Below are positions 17,712 through 27,358 of a DNA stretch of 64,000 nt, one piece after another. Position numbers and translations under genes: made by a program. The stretch is taken from contig NZ_JAFIQX010000004.1 in NCBI RefSeq assembly GCF_017356035.1, positions 372,001-436,000 of the forward strand, in the 5' to 3' direction. Position 1 is the stretch's first letter, and every line of letters begins with the position of its first letter. The notes under the pieces are model-generated. The model was not told the origin of the DNA. It did no database searches and saw only the letters and a program-made list of their open reading frames with translations. Source of the DNA: Longitalea luteola. GTDB lineage: Bacteria; Bacteroidota; Bacteroidia; Chitinophagales; Chitinophagaceae.

Positions 17712-20700
17712 CTACCGCACCAATTCCAAGGTCCCTTTTTTCGTAAATGGCCCCTCGGGGCAATCGACCTCCACAAAGTAAACATAGGTGCCCGTCTCAG
17801 CCGGATGTCCATTGAGGGTGCCATCCCAGCATAATGACCGGTCGCCGGCAATGAAGTTACTGCGGTCGAAGACCTTTTGTCCCCAGCGGTTAAATATAAC
17901 CAGGTGTTTCACTATAGTAATCCCCCTGATCATAAATACATCGTTCTTCCCATCGCCATTTGGCGTGATGCCATTGGGGATCCTTATTCTGCCCTCACTA
18001 CATAACAGCTTCACCTCCATGGTATCAACGGCAGCACATCCATACTGATTCTTTACAGTAACGGTGTATGAACTGCTGGTGAGCGGGGTACAAACCGGGT
18101 TGGAACAACTGGTACAACTCAGATAGGTGGCAGGCGTCCATTTCCAGTAGGTCACATCATTACTTCCAATAGCTTGTAATGGAACAGGTTCGCCGGGCCA
18201 TGCTTGTACATCGGGGCCTGCATTTACCGTGGGCGCAGGCTTTACCTGTATGGTGATCGCAGCGGTGTCGGTAAAACAACTATGAGCGTCTGAACCAGTA
18301 ATGGTATAGACCGTTGTAACGCCAGGCGTTGCTACCGGATTGGGAATATTGACGTTATTCAGTCCGGCAATGTCATTGATCCATTTATACACGGCAGCGC
18401 CGCTTGCTTTCAAATTAACCGATTCCCCCTGGCAAATATCGCCCTTGCCGGTCACTGCTACCTCAACGGGTTGGATAACTGTAATGGTCACCTGGCCGGT
18501 GCTTTTGCAGCCGATATCATCTGCAACGTTTACGGTGTAAGAGCTGGTCTGCCCCGGGGAAGCCACCGGATTGGCAATGGCAGCATTACTCAGATCAGCA
18601 GCCGGAAGCCATTCATACGTACTACCACCGGTTGCCTGCAAAGACACAGAACCGCCCTTACAGATCAACGGCTGGGCCGGCGCAATGGTCACTGCCGGAT
18701 CGGGTCTGATGTTGATCTTGTTACCAAGCGGCGTAGCGCCCGTACATCCGTTGGCTGATTGTTTCATGATCAGCGCAGGTGTGTATACTCCTGTTGTACT
18801 ATATTGATGGTTAGCAAATGTATCGGTTGTAGTGATCACACTGCCGTCACCAAAATCCCAAATATACAAACCGGTATTGCTGGCAACGGCATTCAGTGTG
18901 ATCATGCTTCCTTTACAGGCTTCCAACGCGTTGCTGGTAACAACAGCCTGTGGTACATTGATGATCACAGAATCAATATGAGTGCCTTGTAATCCGCTTG
19001 CATTTGTTACATCCAACGTGATGATATACTTGCCGCCTTTTTCATAAATATGGGTGGGGTTACTTACATTTTCGATGATAGTGCCATCACCGAGGTTCCA
19101 TTTTAAGCTGGCGTAATTTTGCGAGGTGTTGGTAAAGCGAACCTGTACGGGCGGACAACCATTAGCCGTAATGGCTGTATAATCAATTGTAAAAGCTACA
19201 TTAAAATTATTTACTACAATTACCTGGGTGGCAGTTGAGGAACATCCGGTAACCGGGTTGGTAGCGGTTAATGTCACCGTATAGCTGCCTGGTTTATCAA
19301 AGGTGTAAGAAGGACTGAAATCGGTTGAAAAACCGGTTCCATTCACCTGCCATTGATAAGTAGTATTGCTGCTCCCCGAATTGTTGGTATTATTGGTAAA
19401 GGTTACGGTAGTGCTCAATGGCACACTGATACCCGAAGGGGTAAACGCAGCCTGCGGGCCAACAACAATGACCGTATTCGCGCTCGAAGAAGTAGCGGAA
19501 CCACAACCGCTGGCATCAGTGATTTTTAAAGTTACATTATACTGCCCCGGTGTATCATAAATATGAGAAACAGTTCCGTTTTGTGTACTCGTTTGCCCAT
19601 CGCCAAAATCCCATTGCCAACTGGTGATGGTACTGTTGTTCGATTTCGACGTGTCTTTAAACGTAACCGCATCTTTATAGCAGACATTATTGGTGATCAC
19701 CTCAAAACCGGCCCGCGAGCCGGTTATATTAACCGGAATATAATTGCTGGTATCATAACACCAGTTCGATTGATTACGTACAATAACCCGTACCTGGTCT
19801 GCATCTTTTTGGATCTTTTCAATAGTTCCCTTATAAGGGAGTGGAGCTTTTGGATCTATATACGTTTTTGGCGGGGCGTCCGTAACGCCGGTATTATAGT
19901 TGTAACCAACCAATTCATAATACGTATATGTTTCATGCCCCAAAAAATTACTCTTCATAAAATCAATGTTCGTAAGCTCGTACTTCAATGGTTCATTTTC
20001 ACAAACACCGGTTTTGGCAGCTGTAAGCTGTGGGTACTGTTTATGCATTACAATTACAAGGATGGAGTCAGCTATCTGGCATTGTCCATCGGTTGCTTTT
20101 AATTTCGCTCTGTACAAACCGGTTTTAGCATACGTATGGGTGATTGTAGGCGACCAGGTAGTCAGTGTTTCTGTTGTACCGTCGCCATAGTCCCAGGTCC
20201 ATGTACCACCGCCCGGGTCTTTATAATAAAAGATCGCATCTGCCCTGTTTCCTGTACATGGATAGGTCACGCTATCGATCTTTGCAATAGGTGGCAATAC
20301 CGTTATGTAATCCGTTTTTTCAATTTTATCGTAGCACCCGTTCCACTCAACGGTCAGGCTTATAGTATGTTTTCCCGGCGTAGTAAACTTGTAGATCATA
20401 TCCTGTTTCGGGGAACTGGACCAATTAACCTGTTTCCCGTCAACAGACCACCATGACCAGCCTCCGGTTGACGTATTTTTGAAATATACCTGGTTATTGC
20501 CACAAATAGTAGTCCCATCACGACTTTCAAAATCTGCCTTCAACGGGTTGGTAACAGCGAGCACGAAACCCAAATCAACCCTGTCTGAACAACCATTTAC
20601 TGATACATATTTTAATGCCACCCGGTATTCACCTACCTTCGTATAGGTATGAGTCGGCGAGGCGTCGGTGGAGGTAGTTTTATCGCCAAAATCCCATTCA

Positions 20701-22142
20701 TAAGATGCCATGTCCTGGGGGTTTCCCACAAAGAAAGTAACTGTAAGCGGCTGCCCGCATGATTGCAAGCCGGTCGCACTGGAGCTATACAGGATCCGAA
20801 CAGCAGGTTTATCAATTCTTACAGGCTGGCTAATGGTATTGGCACAGCCATCCCCATTCCATACTTTCGACAATACCGTGTACGTCGTGTTGGCACGATA
20901 AACATACGTAGGCGCCTGCAATGTTGATTGCACCACAGCCGGATTGTAATTATTTTCAAATCTCCACTCCCATTTCACCGCTCCCGGCGTGGTATCTTTA
21001 AAATTTACGGTAGCAGGAGATCCGCAAGGCGTTACTATATCGGCAACAAAGGGGCGAATATCAGGAACATCCTTTACATCAAACTGTTTTGTAACTGAAT
21101 CCAGGCAATTACCAAAAGTATTCACCAGTTTAACCAGGTAAGTCCCTGCAGCGCCAAAAGGATATTTCATCGCATAATTGGTGATCGGCGCTATCACCTG
21201 ATCATTCACTTTCCAGACCATTTTATCGGCCACCGGATTATTTTGGGGATAAAAAGTATCGGTGTTGCCCGCGCACACCCGGGCAGGCATGAGGATGCCG
21301 GAGCTGTAATTGGCTACATTCAGGTAGTTGGTTTCTGTTTTTGAAACGGTGCAACCTACAGAACTATTAACCGTGAGCTTTACCGTATAGGTACCCTTTT
21401 TATTGAATGCATAACTGGGATCTTTCTCGTTGGAAGCATTGCCATCGCCAAAATCCCAGCTATAATCAAGTACACCAGGGCCGGTACTGGTATTAGTGAA
21501 TAACACCGCATCCGTTTCCTTACAAAGCACTGTTTTATCGGATGAAAATGCCGCCGTCAGGGCCGGCATGGTTTCTATAAGGTCTTTCTTTTTTATAGTA
21601 GCATAGCAACCGAAACTGTTGGACACGGTGAGGCTTACCGCAGATAGCTGGGCCAGATTATACATATGAGTCTGGCTGCCGGTATTTCCCTGTTCTGTAT
21701 TGCCATCGCCAAAATCCCAAAAGTAGCTCGAGATGGAACCGTTAATAGCCTGCGAATTACTGGTAAACGTTACCTGCAACGGTACACATCCTTTTACTAT
21801 AGAAGGGGAAAAATCGGCCACCGGCTTTTTATAAACCGAAATGGCCACTGTTTTGCTGGCCGTTTGATTGCCATCCTGAACAATAAGCGTAACTGTATAG
21901 TTCTTTTCATCGGTATAGACGGCAGCCGGGTTAGCAAGACTGGAAGTGTTGCCATTTCCCAGGTCCCATTTATAGATGGCACTGGCAGATGCACCTGTTG
22001 TTCTATTGGTAAAAGTAACAGTTAGCGGCGAGCACCCTGCTGATTTATCGACCGTAAAATTTGCATTAAGCTGTGCCTGAACAGTAGTGGTTAGCGATAA
22101 AAGCAACAACAACTGTATTACTGAACGGAAGCTTGCAATCAT
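17712..22142 (-). CDS. PKD-repeat protein with T9SS type B (gliding-motility-type) C-terminal domain
   Basis: This is a 1476-aa secreted protein. A signal peptide (to about residue 23, TTVQAQ) is followed by about a dozen PKD/Ig-like repeats marked by recurring WDFGDGNTS...PTHTY...GTYTVTL patterns. The last ~85 residues (from [20 protein letters not shown] through [12 protein letters not shown] to KKGTLELVR) form the CHU_C/gliding-motility-associated domain that directs type IX secretion. The products of such genes sit on the cell surface and are often adhesins. Its upstream region carries array B, the same ~21-bp motif as upstream of the RHS-like operon, suggesting common regulation. No enzymatic domain is visible. 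Confidence 0.92.
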   Translation of the reverse strand: MIASFRSVIQLLLLLSLTTTVQAQLNANFTVDKSAGCSPLTVTFTNRTTGASASAIYKWDLGNGNTSSLANPAAVYTDEKNYTVTLIVQDGNQTASKTVAISVYKKPVADFSPSIVKGCVPLQVTFTSNSQAINGSISSYFWDFGDGNTEQGNTGSQTHMYNLAQLSAVSLTVSNSFGCYATIKKKDLIETMPALTAAFSSDKTVLCKETDAVLFTNTSTGPGVLDYSWDFGDGNASNEKDPSYAFNKKGTYTVKLTVNSSVGCTVSKTETNYLNVANYSSGILMPARVCAGNTDTFYPQNNPVADKMVWKVNDQVIAPITNYAMKYPFGAAGTYLVKLVNTFGNCLDSVTKQFDVKDVPDIRPFVADIVTPCGSPATVNFKDTTPGAVKWEWRFENNYNPAVVQSTLQAPTYVYRANTTYTVLSKVWNGDGCANTISQPVRIDKPAVRILYSSSATGLQSCGQPLTVTFFVGNPQDMASYEWDFGDKTTSTDASPTHTYTKVGEYRVALKYVSVNGCSDRVDLGFVLAVTNPLKADFESRDGTTICGNNQVYFKNTSTGGWSWWSVDGKQVNWSSSPKQDMIYKFTTPGKHTISLTVEWNGCYDKIEKTDYITVLPPIAKIDSVTYPCTGNRADAIFYYKDPGGGTWTWDYGDGTTETLTTWSPTITHTYAKTGLYRAKLKATDGQCQIADSILVIVMHKQYPQLTAAKTGVCENEPLKYELTNIDFMKSNFLGHETYTYYELVGYNYNTGVTDAPPKTYIDPKAPLPYKGTIEKIQKDADQVRVIVRNQSNWCYDTSNYIPVNITGSRAGFEVITNNVCYKDAVTFKDTSKSNNSTITSWQWDFGDGQTSTQNGTVSHIYDTPGQYNVTLKITDASGCGSATSSSANTVIVVGPQAAFTPSGISVPLSTTVTFTNNTNNSGSSNTTYQWQVNGTGFSTDFSPSYTFDKPGSYTVTLTATNPVTGCSSTATQVIVVNNFNVAFTIDYTAITANGCPPVQVRFTNTSQNYASLKWNLGDGTIIENVSNPTHIYEKGGKYIITLDVTNASGLQGTHIDSVIINVPQAVVTSNALEACKGSMITLNAVASNTGLYIWDFGDGSVITTTDTFANHQYSTTGVYTPALIMKQSANGCTGATPLGNKINIRPDPAVTIAPAQPLICKGGSVSLQATGGSTYEWLPAADLSNAAIANPVASPGQTSSYTVNVADDIGCKSTGQVTITVIQPVEVAVTGKGDICQGESVNLKASGAAVYKWINDIAGLNNVNIPNPVATPGVTTVYTITGSDAHSCFTDTAAITIQVKPAPTVNAGPDVQAWPGEPVPLQAIGSNDVTYWKWTPATYLSCTSCSNPVCTPLTSSSYTVTVKNQYGCAAVDTMEVKLLCSEGRIRIPNGITPNGDGKNDVFMIRGITIVKHLVIFNRWGQKVFDRSNFIAGDRSLCWDGTLNGHPAETGTYVYFVEVDCPEGPFTKKGTLELVR

Positions 22143-22275
22143 GTGGTTTAAGGATTAATAGGGCGCCACAATGGCTCTAGCTAATTGGGTTTTGCCCGGT
22201 AAGTTACTGGTTGCATTTTGTTTAACCAATATGGTAGAATAATAAATTTTACCTATACTTACCGATAACCGAACC

Positions 22276-22353
22276 GATTTACACAGCTATTGCCAAAATC
22301 TACACGCCTATTGGCAAATCTGCGCAGTTATCAGCAAAATCAACACAACCGGG
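22276..22353 (-). repeat. ~21-bp direct-repeat array (array B) upstream of the PKD gene
   Basis: Read on the minus strand, units at 22337-22317, 22316-22297 and 22296-22276 (21, 20, 21 bp) share the core TTGGCAATAGGCGTG and nAnATT with array A; a partial fourth unit lies at 22338-22353. The array is 134-211 bp upstream of the PKD gene start at 22142 and reads in the direction of transcription. The rest of the 324-bp gap shows no gene. Confidence 0.75.
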
Positions 22354-22466
22354 AACCCAGCGTTTGACTACGCTTTTTTGTACCGAAGACAGCCTTTTTA
22401 CACTTGTCTTAAAATAATGACAGGAATATAGATAGCCTTAACTGCAGTTTCAATAATCTCACGCCT

Positions 22467-24026
22467 TCAGCCCGTTCTTTCCGATTCACCTCGTTCGCTT
22501 TTCATTGTCTTGTGTAGATAGGCGTTGGCGTTATGCGATAGAGCATTTTCCGGAAGCCATTGCCACCAGATCCCAAGATCTCTTTTAATAATATTATAAT
22601 AGAACTCGGGCAATTGTTGTGTTTTGCCCTCAAAATAGTTTCTAAAACCACTATTCCCCACCAGCTGCTGCTTTATTTCTCTGTAAAATCTCAACCGTCC
22701 CCAGCCCTCAGACGAAATGGCCCGCATAATATTCATCCATCTTACAGTAATTCCGCGTGCATGCCGAAACCTGCGATACATTGCTTTTGGAGAGAATGCA
22801 TAACTTGTTACATCAATCACCTTATCGTAAAACTCTACCCAATCATAATTTTTGGGTTTAATATTCATGGCCAGGTGATTGTTCAGAAAGTGAAAAGGAA
22901 ATGGAAGTACCCGTTCCTGCTTTTGATATTCCAAATTCAACGGGGCCGCTTCGCCGAAAGCAGTAAGTAATGAAAAACCCGGAAAAGCGTTGGGCGATTG
23001 GTCTATAAATCGTTTGGTAAGCTCAAATGGCTCAGCCCCCTCATCACTATCCAAACCCAGTACAAAATTTGTTTGCACGTAGGGTACATATCGAAATATA
23101 TTGTTAACGTGCTCAGCTACCTGGTTAACCTTATTGACTCCTGTAATATGTGAAGCTTTTGATTTATTGCCGAGTTCATACCATGACTCTATACCAGGCA
23201 ACAGCGCAACAAAACCATTTTGATGTAATTGATTCAGGTGTTTCTCTGTAAGGATTGACAAGCTGCTCTCTGCAATAAAACGAAAGCTTTTTGGTGCACC
23301 AGCCGAAGCAATAGCCTCCATAATCTCTTCAAACCTTACTCCAAAATTCGGATCATGAAAAGCTATCCAGGGCTTTTTATATTTTGTAAGCAGAAATTGA
23401 AGGTCTGATTTTATGGTTTGGAAATCCAATGGCTGGTAGGGAACTGTTGAATCGATGCAGAATGGGCAGGTGTACGGGCAGCCCACACTGCCAAGCATAG
23501 GCACAATTTGAAGGAATGGCGCTTTTTTTAAAGTAGGCTCTATGAATTTCCAGCGCTCCTGTACGCCACAAAAATAAGCCGGTTGTTTACCCGCACTCAA
23601 TTGTTTTCCTATAGGGCGGTGCGGAGTACAATCATTTAAGATCTCTGCAATGGTAGACCGGTTGGTAAAGCCCAACACGTAATCAAAGTAAAGGATGGCA
23701 TCGTCCGGATAACACCTGGCATGCGGTCCACCCAACACGGTTACTGCACCCTGGCTACGGTAATAATTACTCAGCGCGTAAGCCAGCAGGGCTGCTTGTG
23801 TAAAAGAACTGATAAACACCAGGTCTACATTATCGGGAAGTTCCTTTCGAAGGTCTTCATAGCCTGTATAGCAGATCATTGTCACTTCATGCCCCTCCTG
23901 TTCACACCAGGCAGCTATTACCTGAGGCATAATACTGGCCAGATTAGCATGCATGATCTTAGCCCACAACGTGTTAGCCGGGCCTTTGCTTACAAGATCA
24001 ATCAAACCGATTTTAAGTGGTGACAT
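22467..24026 (-). CDS. B12-binding-domain radical SAM protein (519 aa)
   Basis: The N-terminal ~150 residues look like a cobalamin-binding Rossmann-type domain (VDLVFISSFTQAALLAYALS, then VTVLGGPHARCYPDDA). The radical SAM core follows, with the 4Fe-4S cysteine motif CPYTCPFC (CxxxCxxC) at about residues 184-191. A C-terminal region of about 150 residues holds many aromatic and basic residues. The family carries out methylations and rearrangements on poorly activated carbons; the substrate cannot be read from sequence. It stands alone on the minus strand, with no biosynthetic partner nearby. Confidence 0.88.
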   Translation of the reverse strand: MSPLKIGLIDLVSKGPANTLWAKIMHANLASIMPQVIAAWCEQEGHEVTMICYTGYEDLRKELPDNVDLVFISSFTQAALLAYALSNYYRSQGAVTVLGGPHARCYPDDAILYFDYVLGFTNRSTIAEILNDCTPHRPIGKQLSAGKQPAYFCGVQERWKFIEPTLKKAPFLQIVPMLGSVGCPYTCPFCIDSTVPYQPLDFQTIKSDLQFLLTKYKKPWIAFHDPNFGVRFEEIMEAIASAGAPKSFRFIAESSLSILTEKHLNQLHQNGFVALLPGIESWYELGNKSKASHITGVNKVNQVAEHVNNIFRYVPYVQTNFVLGLDSDEGAEPFELTKRFIDQSPNAFPGFSLLTAFGEAAPLNLEYQKQERVLPFPFHFLNNHLAMNIKPKNYDWVEFYDKVIDVTSYAFSPKAMYRRFRHARGITVRWMNIMRAISSEGWGRLRFYREIKQQLVGNSGFRNYFEGKTQQLPEFYYNIIKRDLGIWWQWLPENALSHNANAYLHKTMKSERGESERTG

Positions 24027-24328
24027 ACCGATAGTTACTTGTGTTAACTTCCAAACAGGTTCAATAAGTTACAATTAACTATTATCAAAGCGGGATTCAA
24101 TAAATAGAATAATCTATCACCTTCAATTTATAATCTCCGCCTTATCATGCGGGACGGAAAATGTTTACGTGCAGGCCTGTCTTCCTAAGGTATTGCGATT
24201 AATTATTCCTGAAATTAATAATTTAGATTTATCGGATTTATTTTGGTACCTTGACTATCATCCCCCGGATCATACTTGTAATCGTATCCAATCGCGTCAG
24301 ATAATTGAAACCGCTTTAAATTTATTAT
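24027..24328. other. Intergenic region upstream of the first RRM gene
   Basis: About 300 bp of AT-rich DNA between two divergent genes. I see no gene and no promoter that fits the Bacteroidota consensus well. A long leader for the RRM mRNA is possible but not demonstrable. Confidence 0.4.
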
Positions 24329-24562
24329 ATGAAAATATTTATTTCCAATCTCAACTTTAAGACAACTGCTGTTCATTTATCAAATCTTTTCCTTCAATTT
24401 GGAATTGTTCTCTCTGCAAAGATCATTATGGACAATACAGGGCATTCATTGGGATACGGGTATATAGTAATGGACCAGCAATCGGGCAACTCTGCCATTA
24501 ATGTATTGAACAATATAAACTTTATGAATCATTACATTGAAGTGTCAGAGGCCGTTGTATAA
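24329..24562 (+). CDS. RRM-domain RNA-binding protein (77 aa)
   Basis: A single RNA recognition motif makes up the whole protein. RNP-2 is IFISNL (residues 3-8) and RNP-1 is the region GYGYIVMD (about 43-50), less canonical than usual because the expected K/R-G-F/Y-G start is LGYGY. Bacterial one-RRM proteins of this type (Rbp of cyanobacteria and Bacteroidota) bind single-stranded RNA and are often cold-induced. It converges with a second RRM gene whose stop lies 5 bp away. Confidence 0.85.
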   Translation: MKIFISNLNFKTTAVHLSNLFLQFGIVLSAKIIMDNTGHSLGYGYIVMDQQSGNSAINVLNNINFMNHYIEVSEAVV

Positions 24563-24567
24563 TTATA

Positions 24568-24819
24568 CTACCATTCAGGCGGCAACCGCAACTCGCTTAC
24601 AGATATCCTTTTTCCAACTATGATTGTCTGGTCAAGAGATTCAATTGCCTGCTTTGCTTCCCTTTCTATAGGCATCTCTATAACACCATTTCCTTTAGAG
24701 CGTCCATTTAATTTGTCACGTACTACTTCTGCAGAGTTAACAATGCCAAAAGTTGAAAACAATTTTCGAAGAGCGGCATCGTTAACATCGCGGCCAAGAT
24801 TGTAAATCTGTATCTTCAT
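24568..24819 (-). CDS. RRM-domain RNA-binding protein (83 aa)
   Basis: One RRM: RNP-2 is IQIYNL (3-8) and RNP-1 is SKGNGVIEM (about 41-49), in which the usual aromatic residue after KG is Asn. The C-terminus is short (SELRLPPEW). It lies tail-to-tail with the other RRM gene, so the two mRNAs may overlap at their 3' ends. The two proteins share the fold but differ in sequence, so they are not a recent duplication. Confidence 0.85.
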   Translation of the reverse strand: MKIQIYNLGRDVNDAALRKLFSTFGIVNSAEVVRDKLNGRSKGNGVIEMPIEREAKQAIESLDQTIIVGKRISVSELRLPPEW

Positions 24820-24854
24820 GAATCTGATTTAATATTAAAAAAAATGTTTCAATT

Positions 24855-25139
24855 CTAATTTCCATAATACAGATAGACTCCGCGCAACCAGTTAAAAACA
24901 GAAAGTTCGCTTTTCGTATGTTGAGGCAACTGGGTTGATATAAGTTCTTCTATTTTTTGTCCGTGAGACAGTGTTAATCTTCCTAATGAGCTACCAAGAT
25001 AGTTTATAATGAATAATACCTGGTTGCCATTGAACCGGTCGAAAGAACGGCGGTCGGGTTCGCTGGTAAATGCTGAATGACTGGAAATGGTTTCCCAACT
25101 ATAATGACTGCTTTGAAGATGTTCTTTTAAAAATTTCAT
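24855..25139 (-). CDS. Small hypothetical protein (94 aa)
   Basis: No domain recognised. The protein is soluble, without signal peptide or membrane segment; the middle has FNGNQVLFIINYLGSSLGRL and a predicted helix LSHGQKIEELISTQL. It lies 35 bp upstream of the RRM gene on the same strand and is probably cotranscribed with it, which suggests a link to RNA metabolism or stress. The ATG at 25139 is preceded by an AT-rich leader. Confidence 0.6.
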   Translation of the reverse strand: MKFLKEHLQSSHYSWETISSHSAFTSEPDRRSFDRFNGNQVLFIINYLGSSLGRLTLSHGQKIEELISTQLPQHTKSELSVFNWLRGVYLYYGN

Positions 25140-25369
25140 TTGATATCAATTTAAGCTGCGTAGAACGGCTGAGGAGGGAAATAAAAACGTTATTTATCAA
25201 CGCACCCTTCCTAAAGGTAAGCTATATTGGGCGTAATGTCAATTAAATATCGATCCGGTTAAAAATTGCCTTTTTGCTTATAACAAGCGGTTTCAATTGT
25301 TATTCCAATAATTAGACCTACCTTCACTGCTATTGATTAAGACTTCAATTACTGCCGGTCAATTCACTT

Positions 25370-25401
25370 TTGCTCCCAAACGCAGCATCGAGGTATCTTT
25401 C
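25370..25401 (+). promoter_or_regulatory. Probable promoter of the cold-shock-domain gene
   Basis: TTG at 25370-25372 is followed after 21 nt by TATCTTTC at 25394-25401, one mismatch from TAnnTTTG. The predicted start near 25408 gives a leader of about 38 nt. Confidence 0.45.
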
Positions 25402-25411
25402 AAACATAATT

Positions 25412-25427
25412 TCCTGTTAAAACAGGA
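25412..25427 (+). promoter_or_regulatory. Leader hairpin before the cold-shock-domain gene
   Basis: tcctgt-taaa-acagga forms a perfect 6-bp stem with a 4-nt loop, 18 nt before the ATG at 25446. Its place in the short leader of a nucleic-acid-chaperone gene makes temperature-dependent or self-regulated translation possible; this is inference. Confidence 0.4.
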
Positions 25428-25445
25428 TTCACCAAACAATTAACA

Positions 25446-25901
25446 ATGGCAAAATCTCAGGACACATTCTCAAAAAAAGACCGCGAAAAACAACGGAAGA
25501 GAAAACAGCAGGATAAGCGGGAAAAAATGAAAGAGCGGAAAAATAATAATAGCAAAGGTAAAAGCCTTGAACAAATGATGGCGTATCTCGACGAAAATGG
25601 CAATCTTACCAGCAAACCACAGGACCCCAGAAAAAAAATTGATTATGATCTGGAGAGTATTTCCATAAGTGTTCCAAAACAAGAAGCACAACCGGCTGAT
25701 GCATTAAGAGCCGGAATTGTCACTTTCTTTAATGATCACAAAGGTTTTGGATTTATCAATGATGCCAAATCTCATGAGCGGATCTTCTTTCACGTCAACG
25801 ACCTGGCTGCACCGGTTAAAGAAAATGATAAAGTGTCGTACACGGTTCAAAAAAGCCACAAAGGACCGGTGGCTATGAATGTGGCTTTGATCAAAAATTA
25901 A
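25446..25901 (+). CDS. Cold-shock-domain protein with a lysine-rich N-terminal tail (151 aa)
   Basis: Residues 1-40 are extremely basic and low-complexity (KKDREKQRKRKQQDKREKMKERK). The cold-shock domain covers about 88-150, with GIVTFFNDHKGFGFIND (RNP-1-like KGFGFI) and ERIFFHVND (RNP-2-like FFH). This layout is typical of Bacteroidota CSD proteins of about 150 residues. It should bind single-stranded nucleic acid and melt RNA structure. Together with the two RRM genes within 1.6 kb it forms a small RNA-binding neighbourhood. Confidence 0.9.
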   Translation: MAKSQDTFSKKDREKQRKRKQQDKREKMKERKNNNSKGKSLEQMMAYLDENGNLTSKPQDPRKKIDYDLESISISVPKQEAQPADALRAGIVTFFNDHKGFGFINDAKSHERIFFHVNDLAAPVKENDKVSYTVQKSHKGPVAMNVALIKN

Positions 25902-26088
25902 AGTTGTCCTTACAATGTTTTGCAGGTTCGCGGTTCTACTAATCGTGCTTTTTACCGCTACCTCAGGTCGAATACTGAAAATTTAACAATTGGTTTCATA
26001 TTCAGTTTCCATTCAGATTTATAAATTGCCCTGATAATCATAGATCCTGAATTAACAGGTTCGAAATTTGTCGAGTCTGCCCTGGTTC

Positions 26089-26116
26089 GCCCGCCGAAGC
26101 TTAAGCGACGGCGGGC
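26089..26116. repeat. GC-rich hairpin, REP-like or terminator
   Basis: GCCCGCCG (26089-26096) and CGGCGGGC (26109-26116) form a perfect 8-bp stem with a 12-nt loop, ending 19 bp before the AraC-type gene. It could end the cold-shock transcript, but the U-tract is poor; a REP-like dispersed palindrome is equally possible. Confidence 0.45.
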
Positions 26117-26135
26117 TCCCGATCAAACTAGTTTA

Positions 26136-27281
26136 ATGGCTTCTGCATCCCAGATACTACACACGATTATCCTGCTCGGATCTTTACAAGGGATCATTAC
26201 CGGATGTTTACTTTTTTTTGCAGTACATGGCAACCAAAACACCCGGCTTCTTGCTGTTTTGATCTGGCTACTGGCGTTGGCCAGCCTGAATATTTACCTG
26301 AATTATACCGGCTGGTATTATGCGAATACAACATTGGCGATACTCCATGCCATTATCCCGATGGTGATCATCATGCCGGTAGGACCGCTCCTGTACTTTT
26401 ATGTACGATCTTCGCTCGACCCCACCTTTCAATTAACGAGGAAGCACCGCATTCATTTTTTACCCGTAATTATCGATCTCATTCCATCGTTTGTGGTTAT
26501 TGTCTGTCTTATCGGAGTGGCTTCCGGATTCTTTACTCCTGATCCGAAACCCTGGAATGTCTTTATTGATGACTACAACGTATATTCTGATATCCCGCGT
26601 TGGATATCCGTGACCTGTTACTTAGTGCTTTCTGCCAGATATCTTGACGGACTAAAAAATAAGGAAGGCTCCCAGTCAGTGGGTGTTACGCGCATGCAAC
26701 AGCTTATCCGTATTTTTCAAGTCTTTCAGATCATCTGGCTGGCATATCTGGTTCCCTATGTCATCCCTTCGTACACAGATGCCATGCTGGAAATATTCAG
26801 CTGGTACCCGGTATATATATTAATGGCAATTATGATATACTGGCTAGGCATTAAAGGATATATTTCATACCTGTCTAACGTTGCTTCCAGAAAGAAACCA
26901 GCTGCAGTTGCATCATTGGCACCTGGCATTATTCAGGAAACGGTGTTACTCTTACAAAAATCCATGGAAGATGATAAAATGTATCTTAACCCCGATCTTG
27001 ATCTGCACTCGTTGGCTCAACATACAGGTATCCCACAAAAAACGCTTTCAGCTGTTCTCAACCAGCATATGAAAAAAAGTTTCAATGAGTTTGTTAATGA
27101 GTACCGGATAGAGGCGTTTAAGCAAAAGCTGCAACAGCCGGAGATAAACAACTTTACCATGGCCGCTATTGCTTTGGAATGTGGCTTTAATTCCAGGGCA
27201 ACTTTTCAGCGTATATTTAAAGAGGTTACCGGCTCCTCCCCCAGCGACTTCCGGAAATCGGTGTCTGAAAAGGGAAATTAG
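26136..27281 (+). CDS. Membrane-anchored AraC-type regulator (381 aa)
   Basis: The first ~240 residues contain about seven hydrophobic segments (starting ILHTIILLGSLQGIITGCLLFF), and the last ~100 form an AraC/XylS double helix-turn-helix (DLDLHSLAQHTGIPQKTLSAVLNQHMKKSFNEFVNEYR, then IALECGFNSRATFQRIFKEVTGSSPSDFRK). This 7TM-AraC architecture is common in Bacteroidota and presumably senses a signal in or at the membrane. The next gene, 77 bp downstream on the same strand, is a serine hydrolase and a possible target or cotranscribed partner. Confidence 0.88.
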   Translation: MASASQILHTIILLGSLQGIITGCLLFFAVHGNQNTRLLAVLIWLLALASLNIYLNYTGWYYANTTLAILHAIIPMVIIMPVGPLLYFYVRSSLDPTFQLTRKHRIHFLPVIIDLIPSFVVIVCLIGVASGFFTPDPKPWNVFIDDYNVYSDIPRWISVTCYLVLSARYLDGLKNKEGSQSVGVTRMQQLIRIFQVFQIIWLAYLVPYVIPSYTDAMLEIFSWYPVYILMAIMIYWLGIKGYISYLSNVASRKKPAAVASLAPGIIQETVLLLQKSMEDDKMYLNPDLDLHSLAQHTGIPQKTLSAVLNQHMKKSFNEFVNEYRIEAFKQKLQQPEINNFTMAAIALECGFNSRATFQRIFKEVTGSSPSDFRKSVSEKGN

Positions 27282-27358
27282 TCTCAAAACCGGCTTTTGA
27301 GACGGCTGTTTCTTGTTTTGGCGGCAGGCCGCTCCGAGGTTTGCATCAAAAAGCAGCT

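Noticed and set aside
17432-17851. 139-codon minus-strand reading frame
   Set aside because: It runs antisense through the tRNA-Pro gene and into the PKD gene end; its [21 protein letters not shown] segment is the usual accidental translation of a tRNA.
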